From NCBI GenBank assembly GCA_963920575.1, contig OY986975.1, positions 22,103,897 to 22,167,896 of the forward strand: 64,000 nt of DNA, in the 5' to 3' direction. Source of the DNA: Narthecium ossifragum. Its lineage: Eukaryota; Streptophyta; Magnoliopsida; Dioscoreales; Nartheciaceae. Position numbers and translations under genes: made by a program. Under the pieces are notes generated by a model. It was not told where the DNA came from. It did not search any database and was given only the letters and a program-made list of their open reading frames with translations. Shown here one piece after another: positions 23,720 through 33,481 of the stretch (the first letter of the stretch is position 1; each line of letters begins with the position of its first letter).

Positions 23720-24861
23720 TGTTAGTGAGTACACTAAGCCTGTCTTGGCACCATTCTTTGATCTACAGTAGTTTGTCTTTCTTCTTGCAAGGCTACAAAA
23801 ACTTAGAAGGACGCAGCAGGGTCGAATCTCTGTTCCTGCTAAAAGTCCTCAGCTTCTGTCGCTGTTTGAGGTCCAAAATGGTTACATGTAAAAATCTACA
23901 GATGCAGGTTGACGCCTGAGACCCGTAGGATGATTATATGTGTGATATAACAGTGCAGTAAGCACTCTGGTGCTATTGGATAACATAGATTGGTGGGTTT
24001 CTTAATTAATTTGTTCACGAGGTTAACTTTGTGTGATGTTGCCAAGACATGCAATTGGATTTTATACTGGCACACATTCATTTGTGTTTGATTGATGCCC
24101 GAGTTCTGGCGATTGTTCTCTCCTTGTAGGCAGAACATCATGGCCTCTGCGAGTTCTCTTTTTTTTTTAAATTTGTTTATCAAGTTGATCCTGTTATGAT
24201 TACATTCTGATTTTACAAATAACTGGTTCAGCCGTGAGCCGCTGTAGGTTGCCGCCGCCAAGGTCTACAAATAACCGGATCAGCCGCGTGCCGCCGTAAG
24301 TTGCTGCCACCAAGGTCCGAACTTGTGGTCTCACTGGAGGGTTGCAGGTCTTTAACAAATGCACCATGCATTCCAAGTGCATCTGTGTTCTTAGTTTGAT
24401 AGGAAAATTGTTCTGGGCTAATCTGGGATTTTCATGATAGAGCATGAAGAAGACAGCTTAACTCCCTGTAAATGACCATAACCAGTTGAATGCCTTCACA
24501 GAGATGTCAAGTTCAGGGATTGTCTCTTGCATTAGAAATGTCCCTTCTTGGTAAGCAATTACATCCCTTACTCTCTTTTACCATCAAAATAAACTACATC
24601 ACTTATCCAAAATTTATTTTATTATGTATAATACCATAGCATAACACTTCAATTTTCACTTAATCATTTGAATTTTCGTTGTAATAACAAAAGATTTAAG
24701 TATGTTTCTCAGATCTTTGTCTGAGAAGTCTTCTTAGGTGGAATTGAGCCAAAAACTTCATAGGAGTTTTCGATCCCTGATTCCATGCATCTGATCAAAT
24801 AGGGATAATGATGATTAAGGAACAGTCTTCCGATCATCATCTTTAGATCCAAATTGTCGCC
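23720..24861. other. 3' flank of the bZIP gene with a 52-bp tandem duplication
   Basis: The first few hundred bases are the expected 3' UTR. At 24214-24265 and 24266-24317 a 52-bp unit is repeated with several substitutions (TACAAATAAC..GCCGCC..CCAAGGTC). No gene is seen. Confidence 0.5.
24214..24317. repeat. Tandem duplication of 52 bp
   Basis: Two adjacent units both begin TACAAATAAC and both end CCAAGGTC; the GC-rich centre differs at several sites. Confidence 0.85.
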
Positions 24862-24919
24862 ATGGCTAGCAAGAGAGAGACCCAGACCCTACTTGTGCTC
24901 AGACATAGCACTGGAAATC
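24862..24919 (+). pseudogene. N-terminal scrap of an F-box gene
   Basis: The sequence beginning ATGGCTAGCAAGAGA parallels the start of the F-box pseudogene at 25588 (ATGGCTATCAAGAGA) and in one frame reads LCSDIALEI, close to LCQDIVLEI of the intact gene at 14110-15210. The similarity stops after this point, so only the beginning of an F-box is left. Confidence 0.6.
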
Positions 24920-25180
24920 AGGGGAAGAAAAAAGAAAAAAGAATTTTAGCAGTGTGATATATATATTATGTATATATAGGCTTCATTCAAATACAACTTT
25001 TATAGTGTTTACAATTAACCAAAACTTAATTGGAATTCAAGCTTGATTCATAAAATATAGACTTCTTAGTTACCCATTGATCACTAGCAACTCATGAGGA
25101 GATGATCTTTAACGACACACTTGCTATTCATTTGGCGGTACACCAATCGCCTCATAGACCTCATATCATGGGCTCTAGGT

Positions 25181-25420
25181 CGCAAGTTGATACCCATGGG
25201 GCCTAATGTCATAGACTCTCATCAATGAAGCTTCGCACAAGGGGTTTTAGGCTTTTAGCGGCGAAAATTTCGCACGTTGATACCCATGGGGCCTCATGTC
25301 AGACTCATCGATCAATGGAACTTCGCACAAGGGGTTTTAGTGGTCGTATCAACAGTTTTAGAGGCGAAAATTATCTTACCCGTCACTAATGTCGCCGCTA
25401 AAAGTGGTTTTTCTTTTCAC
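25181..25420. repeat. Tandem duplication with CACTA-like subterminal motifs
   Basis: A unit starting CGCA(A/C)GTTGATACCCATGGG and containing CTTCGCACAAGGGGTTTTAG occurs at about 25181-25270 and about 25271-25380. The strings TTTTAGCGGCGAAAATTTCG (25255) and, inverted, GTCGCCGCTAAAAGTGG (25390) resemble the ends of small CACTA-derived elements, but no clean terminus or target duplication is visible. Confidence 0.45.
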
Positions 25421-25587
25421 GTCGAGCGAAGTAGAGCCTACTCCACTCGGACTCCGTCTCCGACTCCGACTTGGATTCCACTCCGAGTCTCCTCTGAAAC
25501 CTCGTCCTAATGCTCTCTATAAACTCCACACTCTCTCCCTTTCTGGCCATGTATTCAGTCTTTTGGTCATCGTCTTGGATCCACCTC

Positions 25588-26321
25588 ATCGCCATGGCTA
25601 TCAAGAGACCCAGACCCTCCTCGAGCTCAATGGCCCCTACCCTACTTGCCCTCAGACCTAGTGCTGAACATCCTCTCTAAACTCCCCAACAAGCCCCTGT
25701 TCCGTTTCAGGTGAGTCTCCGAAGAATGGTGCTCCCTGATCGACCACCCACCTCCGGTGCGGATGTCGGCGCCGCCCTCAGGCCATGGCAGGTCTCTTCT
25801 ACAAGGTCAACAGCAACTCGATCCCACAAGTTCCTGGAGGCATCCAACGTGGAGGAAGACTACTCCATCGACACATTCCTCGGAGAAGAGAGTATGGGTT
25901 CACGGGCATGCCCCAGGTCACCTCCGGCTACTATTTTAGGCTGTTGGGAGGGGAGGTGTTCTGTGGTGATCTCTTCGGCGGCACATTGGTCATAGTTGCG
26001 CTTGGGAACGTCGGCGATGGGCATAGATGGGTGCTGAAGCATGAGAGCGAGGTGGGACACCTAGGCGAGCTGTCTACAGCCAGGATCTTTGGCTTCCATG
26101 AGGACCTGGACGTTGCATGTGTTGATCGGGACAAAGGAAGGAGCTGTTGTCAACTGGCTGGAAGAGAAGAGATCGGACGGTACGGCGGAGCTGGATTCGA
26201 GCGGCGCCGGAGTCATCCTTGGCCCGTGGGCCCGGACCTTTCCCTACTCTCCTTGCTTGATTGTCCGCCGCCGGTGGTGGTGGCCGGAGAATGCCTTACA
26301 GGGGAACTTGAGTTTGAGTAG
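25588..26321 (+). pseudogene. F-box pseudogene with internal deletion
   Basis: This is a broken relative of the F-box gene at 14110-15210. One frame reads LPSDLVLNILSKLPNKPLFR from 25646, then hits a TGA at 25712-25714 exactly where the intact protein has the Cys of RCVS, and resumes with VSEEWCSLIDHP. The frame then shifts to AMAGLFYK, matching AMEGFFYI of the intact protein. About 150 residues are missing before GMPQVTSGYYFRLLGGEVFC (intact: GMPAGITSDFCFGQLGGKVC). It continues through HRWVLKHESEV and ARIFGFHEDLDV to a frame reading TFPYSPCLI. The stop, the frameshifts and the deletion make it non-functional. Confidence 0.85.
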
Positions 26322-28132
26322 ATGTCTATGAAGAGCACTGGATTTCTGTTTCTTTACAAAGTATGAAGAGCACTGGATTTCTGTTTCTTTACTACTTTGT
26401 TGTCTTTGAGAAGGAATAGGATTCCGGATTCCTACTTTTTTTCTTTTCATTGTTCTTTTTGAATGTAATTGGGAATCGGATGTTGTGTTACTAATGGAAT
26501 TATTCATGATAGCCAAGTGCATGTAAGAAACTTAATAAGATCCTCTGTTTCCTATGTTTAGCCCAATTATACTTGGACCTATAACCTGTGTCATCCCCCA
26601 ACATAGGGTATACAAACAAGAAACAGACACGGCTTCCATATTCTTTACTACACAACCACTAGACCCAGGGAGAGAGAGAGCAAGGGAGAGAGAGAGAGCA
26701 AGGATATCCATTACACTGTATACAACTGCAATTAATTCCATCTTAAGAGTGAATATAAGTACTCATAGTGGCAGCACAAGCAGCAGCCACAAAGGAAAAG
26801 AATCCTCCAACATGTCAATTTGCCCTTCTTAACTTAAAGCATGATAAATTGTTGCAACACAGAAGATTTTGAAGTGGCTTACATATAGTGCACTAACCAA
26901 ACAAAGGATCCGCAAGCAATTTACAAACGCACTGCAGCTTAATTATTCAGACAAAATTATATAGCCAAACCATAACCAATCTGGTGATATAGCCAAACCA
27001 GACAAAATTATTCACAATACAATATGAAGGACATAAAGAGGATGAGTAACTACACAAAGCAATGCATAAAATACCATAACCAATCTGCTCTTACCAAGAA
27101 ATTTGCATTCCACTTGGATCTAACAGAGATTCTGTTCTTGTAGTTCTGTATTTGATTCTCTTGTTCCGAAAAGGGTTACTAAACCAATGGAGGAACATTT
27201 AATGAAAGCAGAATAAAACAAAGCATTTTTAAAGAACAAGAGAAATATGCTCCTCTACCCATTACCTAAAGTAAGTGGTAAACATGAATCAGCAAGAAAG
27301 AAGAAATGCTCAGTGACTACAACAGAAGCTATTCCAAGCCACTGAAAGCATTTTAAATCTGATTGTAATTCCAATCAACTTTGGTAACCCAATAAGTAGT
27401 ATATATAAGCTGCGGTAGCGATAAGCTTTATTTCGAGTTTAACTCCTAACATGAAAATGGACCAAAACAAACTGGCCATAATCAAAGAGAAAATACATAC
27501 TTTGTAAGAATAACCATGTTTAGTAACATTGAAAAGACCACAATTTCCCCCAAGAAAAAAATACAGGTCTCAAGAAATGACACCCCTTGCTTTCTTTTCC
27601 TTCCATATAGAACCTTTAACCTTGGGAATGCAATCTCCTCTCACTTTGACATATATAAAATCCAATGGCCGCACAAAGACAATTTTAGTAACTAGCTATA
27701 TTTTTGAGGTAACACAAAAGATTAACAGAAAATTATAGAACTCAATCGTGGCACAAAGATCACTTAGCAACTGGCTATATTCTGGATGTTCCATCAACAA
27801 AAAAGATTTGACAGAACTACAGAGTTCAATGGTGGCACAAAGACCAGTTTAGCTACATGCTATCTTCTGGATGTTCCAAGAATTCAAAAGATTGACTCAA
27901 GAATGTACAATTGGACAACAAACAATAGGCTGGAATCAAGAGTAAACCTATTCGGATCTCGTATACAAGAAGTATAACAGAAAAATGGACAAAACACTAC
28001 CTGATTGATCTTATTTCCATAAGAAGATGATCAACCTGAATCTTCGAGTCCTTGCTTTCCTATCTTCTATCCCTTGGATTGGATTGCCTCCCGGGAACCT
28101 GTGCATTCAGCAGTCATGTAGCAATGCATATT
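26322..28132. other. Intergenic, 3' flank of the ROH1 gene, with a triple repeat
   Basis: No gene is recognised. At about 27661-27900 a unit of about 80-83 bp occurs three times, each with GCACAAAGA (27671, 27751, 27834) followed by a variant of AACT(A/G)GCTAT and, in two copies, TCTGGATGTTCCA. The part just left of 28133 should contain the ROH1 3' UTR. A GAGA-rich stretch lies near 26668-26705. Confidence 0.45.
27661..27900. repeat. Three diverged tandem units of about 80 bp
   Basis: The units start near 27661, 27741 and 27822 and share CAATGG..GCACAAAGA and GCTAT blocks. They are diverged and AT-rich. Confidence 0.65.
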
Positions 28133-29374
28133 TCACGACCAATGCGTCCTTCCCAAGCGTTCGAGCCCATCTATTCTGCTGCTCATAAGCCTACGGAATA
28201 CCGCACGAACCTGCTGTTCCATTGGGTCCAATCCATCCTTCAGAACTTCACATATTTGATTCAACTCTGCAGCGCTCTGCCTCAGCTCTACCTCCCTCTC
28301 TTCCGGCAGAGGGAACTGACTCGTATCAATCAGCTCCAACAAATGCCGCGTGCACTTCTCAATCTGATGTATCTCCTTCAACAAACCGGCAGAGTTCTTC
28401 CTATCCTTTTTCTTGGACTCCTCAAAGATCTTCTCATGGAGAGATAAGATGGGCTGCGCCCACAAGTAGTTGCGAGGAATAGAGAAGTGGGTCTGGAGGC
28501 CTCGGTCCGGACAAGGGAAAGCGGCCACGAGCGCCCACACCATGAAGAGGAGCAACCAGCTCATAGTGAACGCCGGCACTGCGAGACCCTTTGTGCTGAG
28601 GATTTCAGAATTTCTTGGGGCGGCGAGGTTGCTCGCGATGGCCTGAACCTGTCGGGCGGCGGACCACGACCGTGGGACACTCCATGAATGCGAGCGGTGG
28701 TGGCCGCCTGGCCGTCGGTAGTGGTCCTTACTGGAGGAGGAGGAGGAGGAGGAGGCGGAGGGGCTGCCACCAGCGCGGCCAAACGAGCGGTGACGGTTGG
28801 ATAGAATGGATGCCGCGAAGTCCTTTTGGTCGAGCGGGGAGATGGCGACCTCTGTCAGTGCTTTCTTGGCACGTCGGATATGTCCCTCGCCAAGCGGGCC
28901 CTTCCGGCCCTCGGGCTTCTCATGGAGGGCGAGCACAGCGATCTCCAGGTGCCGCTGCCACTGGCGGAGCTGCTCGGCGCCATCGCGGATGGCGTTTAGG
29001 ATGTCGAGGGCCTTGAGACCCCGATCAAAGAAGTCGCAGAAGAGCCGGGTGGCGAGGGCCGACTCTTTGAATCCGGCTTTCCCATTGACCAGGATGACCT
29101 CGAACTCCTCCAAGCACGGGACGAACGCGTCAAGAAGACGCCGCACCCACGCTAGGGATAACACGTCGGCGTCGCCACCCGCGGTGAGGTCGAGGATGGC
29201 GACCGTCACGTTGCGCTGGAACACCTCAAGCTCCCGTTCCCGAGCGGCCGCGTCACCGCTGCCGCCGCTCTTCATGTCATAGACCCAATCTCCTCGTATG
29301 CTTAGAGTCGAGAAGAAGCCGAGCGACGCGAATGGCACCGACGAGCTCTGGTAGTCCGCCGCGGGCATTGCCAC
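28133..29374 (-). CDS. ROH1: ROH1-like protein (DUF793 family), intronless
   Basis: This is an uninterrupted 413-residue protein. The N-terminus (MPAADYQSSSVPF, then LSIRGDWV) and the body (FQRNVTVAILDLTAGGD, LDILNAIRDGAEQLRQWQRH, LHEKPEGRKGPLGEGHIRRA) are typical of the plant ROH1/BPS1-like DUF793 family. Arabidopsis ROH1 interacts with the exocyst subunit EXO70A1 and is linked to polarised secretion such as seed-coat mucilage; this is known for the family and inferred here. A Ser-rich linker sits near residues 200-240. One hydrophobic segment (MSWLLLFMVWALVAAF) near residues 270-285 may anchor it. The C-terminal part is helical. The family usually starts with MPA.., so the third residue (Met at 29368) may be the true start. 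Confidence 0.9.
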   Translation of the reverse strand: MAMPAADYQSSSVPFASLGFFSTLSIRGDWVYDMKSGGSGDAAARERELEVFQRNVTVAILDLTAGGDADVLSLAWVRRLLDAFVPCLEEFEVILVNGKAGFKESALATRLFCDFFDRGLKALDILNAIRDGAEQLRQWQRHLEIAVLALHEKPEGRKGPLGEGHIRRAKKALTEVAISPLDQKDFAASILSNRHRSFGRAGGSPSASSSSSSSSKDHYRRPGGHHRSHSWSVPRSWSAARQVQAIASNLAAPRNSEILSTKGLAVPAFTMSWLLLFMVWALVAAFPCPDRGLQTHFSIPRNYLWAQPILSLHEKIFEESKKKDRKNSAGLLKEIHQIEKCTRHLLELIDTSQFPLPEEREVELRQSAAELNQICEVLKDGLDPMEQQVRAVFRRLMSSRIDGLERLGRTHWS

Positions 29375-30072
29375 ACCCGAATCCCCCCAGTGTCACCTCC
29401 AGATCAGAGGTTCTAGCGTCTTCGAAGCGATCAAGAACCCTAGAATGAGATTGAACACCGGATCTTGAGAGCTAGACGGTGTTCGAAGATGGATTTGGGG
29501 GAGGCTTTTAAAGGCCTTCTTATTATATGTCTATTTTGGGGGAGCGAAATATGGAGACAAAAATAAGGGCAAAAATGGTAGGATTTATTTAAACTTCTTC
29601 TAGTAATAATACCAGTACGCGTGCAGTACGCGATGCCGACACGAATCCACGTGGCAACATCATGTGATTCCGTTCGCACGTACGAGTGCTTCTGGAGGGA
29701 AACGAGGATGGGAGTGCCTCGAGATGGATGTTGATCGGACGGATGAGATTAGCGGTCGGAGGAATAATCGTGGAATGGAATAGAAGTACTAAAAAAACCA
29801 GTGGCTGTGAGTGGTGCACGTGGAGAGAAGTCAATTGGCTAGAAGGAGCACCAACAACTGTATGACTGTTATATTCGAAAACAAGAAAGATTTGTATACC
29901 TGGCAAGCTGGTCATGTACACGTATATGATAGAGAGAGTGAGGTAGAGAGAGAGAATGGGTAGAGACTAGAGAGAGGCTAAGGAGAGAGGCCTCGTGAAT
30001 GCCACCTATTAGGGTACATGCACATGACATGTACCCAATCAAAGCCCGAAAACAAGAAAGATTTGTGTAAAA
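29375..30072. other. Upstream of ROH1, intergenic
   Basis: Contains the ROH1 promoter region. A 20-bp direct repeat, CGAAAACAAGAAAGATTTGT, occurs at about 29876-29895 and 30047-30066 with about 150 bp of GAGA-rich DNA between. No gene is seen. Confidence 0.4.
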
Positions 30073-30960
30073 GGATTCGGAGGCCCACTCAAGTAACTCA
30101 CGTCTGGCCTCCGGGCTGTTCATTTATGAACGGCTAGGATCCAATCTCTTGGAACCCCACCCTAATCCCGAAAGAATGGAGGAGACAGTGGAGGAAGGAG
30201 AGTCGGTGGAGGAAGGAGAGGAGAGTGGTGACGGCGAAGAATGAGGATATTGCTCTTCTCGATGGAGTCGACGGTGAGGATTTGAGCGGAAAAACCCACT
30301 TCTTTAATAATACCAAAACACAACTCGTCCGATGTTAGTTGAGTCGGACTCACGCTTTGCCGTTGAAATTCTCAAGGGTTGTATGGTTTGGTCGGAAGAG
30401 GTCGCGGGGACAGCGCAGTCCGTCTGGGCGGTGATGTTTATGTTAGATTTAGTGGTTCTGACGACGATGCCTTGGATGGTTGTTGCGAGGGCGGATATGA
30501 TTGCCAAGCGTTGTAGGCTTGGTCATTCTGATTTTTGTTGGTGTCCTGAGGATGGTGCCATGCCACCTCTGGGTTTTGTCTGTGTAACTTGTTGGATTCA
30601 TAGCCTTTGGCTCAACTAATGAAGAAAAAAACTCTCTCTCCCTCTTTCACAGTGGCGAGCGATGTGTGCCAATGAAAGGGTCATTGGCGCGGAATCGCGT
30701 CAGAGCCGGGAGGGACGGAGGGAATGTGACAGTATTGCGAGAGATGTTATGAAATAAGGGCGTCATTGCTGGTAATCGGAGAGGGTGATGGAGGCTACGA
30801 CTTGGGATGTTGGTGAGGTGAGAGGGAGGCGGATGGATGCCGATAAGGTGCGATGGCTGGTCGACTGGAGTTGAGAGAGACTGTTTAGCGTGCTTGGCTC
30901 CACTCTATTAAAATCTAGCCATGTGAGTTACTTGAGGACCTCAAGTAACCCTCCGAATCC
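30073..30960. mobile_element. Non-autonomous element with inverted ends, containing a LINE tail
   Basis: The left end GGATTCGGAGG, followed by ACTCAAGTAACTCAC, is repeated inverted at the right end (about 30923-30960, ending CCTCCGAATCC). The right arm is itself palindromic (ACTTGAGGACCTCAAGT). A-rich flanks on both sides do not give a clear target duplication. The interior is GA-rich without coding sequence apart from the LINE fragment at about 30330-30631, which appears to have inserted into it. Confidence 0.6.
30332..30631 (+). mobile_element. LINE 3' fragment (end of RNase H domain plus A tail)
   Basis: A 95-codon frame reads VESDSRFAVEIL (the same motif as in the LINE at 12370-13439), then VVARADMIAKRC, and ends at a stop shortly before an A-rich tail (about 30622-30631). 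The 3' end carries TAGCCTTTGGCTCAACTAAT, the terminal motif shared by the LINE copies here. The 5' boundary lies near 30310-30330; I could not fix a target duplication. Confidence 0.75.
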
Positions 30961-30984
30961 AAAATAATATATACGTGCGTGCAT

Positions 30985-32230
30985 ATTATATATGTATGTG
31001 TGCATAAATAAGTAAGGGAGAGAGAGGGGGGGGGGAGGAGTGCGTCCCACCTAAAGTGGAATTTTCACACCCTAACGAGCGGGACGTATATCATCACTCA
31101 TTTATCCATACATACATATATACATACATAGCATGCACACACATATGACATATATATATTATATCATATTATATATAACACACTTATATTACACTAGGTG
31201 GACCCCCGTACCACTTGACACGGGTAATTAACCACCCAACCCTTACTATCCCCCGTGCCACCTGGCACATGTACATGCCCTTCAATCAGTAAATATCTAC
31301 CGATTGATTCACCTAATCCATCAGTAGAACACTACCGATGAATCAAATTAACCAATCGGTATTACCGATTGAATGTATCAATCATCGAATCGGTAGAACA
31401 CTAATGATTGATTGTTCTAATCCATCGATAGACATATATCGATTGTCTGGATTTGCAATGTACATGACGTACGCAAATCTTTATCCTTTATTAAAAATGT
31501 GCTTTGCTTCTCTGTGCAACATGCGGAGATAGCATCTCTCTTAAAATTCTCAGCAAAAGAGATTTATAATGAATCGTTAATGGATCTCCTCACACCGACA
31601 GTAGTCTTCTCAGGGTGCTGGATTATCCGGAGGTGAATTTATATCTAATCTTGATAATTAATTTATATCTGGCTAATAATTCGAGCTACTTCATGGAATA
31701 CAACAAGTTGAGCATAAATTATCTTAAAATACCCTTTAACCAATCGTTAATTCTTTTCCATGGCTAGTATAACCATCATACCTAGATTATATATATATAT
31801 ATACACACACACATGAATGAATGTATGCTAGGTATCAATATGTGTGCATAGTTTAATTTATAAATCTATCTTATAAGCTAATGTTTATGACGTGGCATAT
31901 GAGTCATCATCTCAGTCATATCTCGATCGTATACGCGGTGTAAATAGATCCATATAAGAGTAATCGAATAAAAAGAGAGAAAGAGAGTAGTGGAGGTTGG
32001 TGGTTACCCGTGTCATGTGACACATGTGTTATATACAATACCTACATCATATGTATTATATTATATATAAGTGTATTATATATAATATACACTTATATAT
32101 AATATACATATGTCATATGTGTGCTTGTTAAATATATACATAAAAGATATTATAGAAATAAAGATAAATAATATGAATGTGTATGCATCTTATATATGTA
32201 TAAATATATGCATAAATAAGTATGTGAGAG
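30985..32230. repeat. Large inverted repeat, probable foldback element
   Basis: About 31125-31250 and, inverted, about 31990-32130 share GCACACA.ATATGACATAT, TATATATAA..ACACTTATA, and GACACGGGTAA.(T)ACCACC blocks. The outer flanks (about 30985-31030 and 32190-32228) share GCATAAATAAGTA and GAGAGAG in direct orientation. Inside, 31290-31450 repeats variants of CGATTGATT..TAATCCATC.GTAG. No coding sequence is seen. Confidence 0.5.
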
Positions 32231-32700
32231 AGCAGTAGCGGAATCTGGATAAGACTTAAGGGGGCCAAAGCTAAAACAAAATAATCAATTTTTTTTAAAA
32301 GTAATGCAAAAAATATCTTGAAATTACAATATCAAACATTACAGAATAAAAACAATATAAATATAAAAATATATGTACCGTACTATATGATGCGATTGAG
32401 AGGTGGAAGTTGAACCCTACGTCTTTGCATTTTTTAAAAACATTGCAAAATCACTTCGTTCTCAATAGTTTCAAAAATTTCCCGCTCGATATATATTACC
32501 ATATAATCATTCATCCAGTCATCTCCCATCTTATTACGTAAATCAGACTTGATAATCTTTATCGAAGAGAAGACTCTCTCAACGGTTGCTAGGATCATAT
32601 TAATATAAAATGAAAAAATTGCAAAACAAGGTAATATAATCGAAGATTTGATGATATCCAATTAGAAAGGGTATTTTCATCATCAAACATACTATAATGA
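32230..32700 (-). mobile_element. hAT transposase C-terminal remnant (ZMYM1-like)
   Basis: On the minus strand about 32661-32390 encodes a hAT dimerisation domain: ATVERVFSSIKIIKSDLRNK, then MGDDWMNDYMVIYIEREIFE and a Lys/Arg-rich end (KMQRRRVQLP). This is the C-terminus of the plant zinc-finger MYM type 1-like hAT family. The sequence starting at 32230 (CAGTAGCGGAATCTGG..AAGGGGGCC) fits the terminal repeat of such elements, so the 3' end of the element is intact while the 5' part and the catalytic region are absent. Confidence 0.75.
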
Positions 32701-32820
32701 AGACACATGAGACTAATCGTCTTATAAAGAACTACAAATGCAAGAAAGGTCTCCCAGCAAGACCAAACACCAATTTTTCGAATTTATTTTAGCCATTCAC
32801 AGCGGTGATGTGTGTTTCAA

Positions 32821-33129
32821 TTTTTTTTATATATGATTTGTTAAGCCCATGAGGGCTACCGACCTTGGCCAATGAAGGTTGAGGGGGTTGTTAGGAGAAT
32901 TTGGGTGGAAGCGTTGAGTTTAGAATCTATCATGTTCTTATTCATCCCCCGCACTGAAAATTTGATTGTAGATGAGATTGCTAGATATTGTAGAGTTGAT
33001 CTCTCCTGTTTTGTTTGGAATTCTGGAGATGGTGTGTGACCATTTGTAGGATTGCCGTAGGTTACTGTATTTTGTTTCCAAGCCTTTTACACTCATCTAA
33101 TCAAAAAAAAAAAAAAAAAACCCATGAGG
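32821..33129 (+). mobile_element. LINE tail inserted beside or into another LINE tail
   Basis: A plus-strand LINE 3' fragment (about 32855-33120) has the end of the RNase H domain (FIPRTENLIVDEIARYCR) and an A run at about 33103-33120. The 9-bp repeat CCCATGAGG flanks it at 32846-32854 and 33121-33129. Just left of it, a T run (32821-32829) followed by TTAAGCCCATGAGG looks like the 3' end of a second, minus-strand LINE of the same family, into which the first seems to have landed. Confidence 0.6.
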
Positions 33130-33279
33130 TTGAGAACCAAAAAAAATAAAAGAAAAAGATTATAAAGAAGCTTATTCCTGACGTGACATCTATAAATAAG
33201 ATTCTGAAAGTAATTTATTGAAAGGTAGGTCGGTCGGCATAGCTCACACATGTATTAATATCGTGCTATGCGGTCCTCG

Positions 33280-33481
33280 ACACACAAATAACGATCTATT
33301 TCCAGACTCTCCTGTTCTTGATCACCTTGCTTCCACTTCTCTTCATTTGCACCAGAAGCTAGAAGCTGGAGCAGAAGATCGAGTGGCCGACTTCCCCCCA
33401 AGATCATGGCAGCTTCCGATCATGGGAAGCCTGCACCACTTGCTAGGATCACAGACGCGGCATTGGTTGTGGAGGAGGTGA
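33280..33481 (+). pseudogene. Cytochrome P450 N-terminal relic (CYP71-like)
   Basis: One frame gives a hydrophobic anchor (FQTLLFLITLLPLLFIC), ending in a stop. The next frame gives PPRSWQLPIMGSLHHLLGS, which matches the proline-rich hinge of CYP71-clan enzymes (consensus PPGPxxLPxIGxLHxL). Similarity ends there, so only about the first 50 residues remain, split by a frameshift. No downstream P450 motifs (heme-binding FxxGxRxCxG) follow. Confidence 0.5.

Noticed and set aside
28615..29282. Plus-strand frames of 133 and 161 codons over the ROH1 gene
   Set aside because: They are antisense shadows of a GC-rich coding region; the minus-strand 413-codon frame has clear DUF793 motifs.
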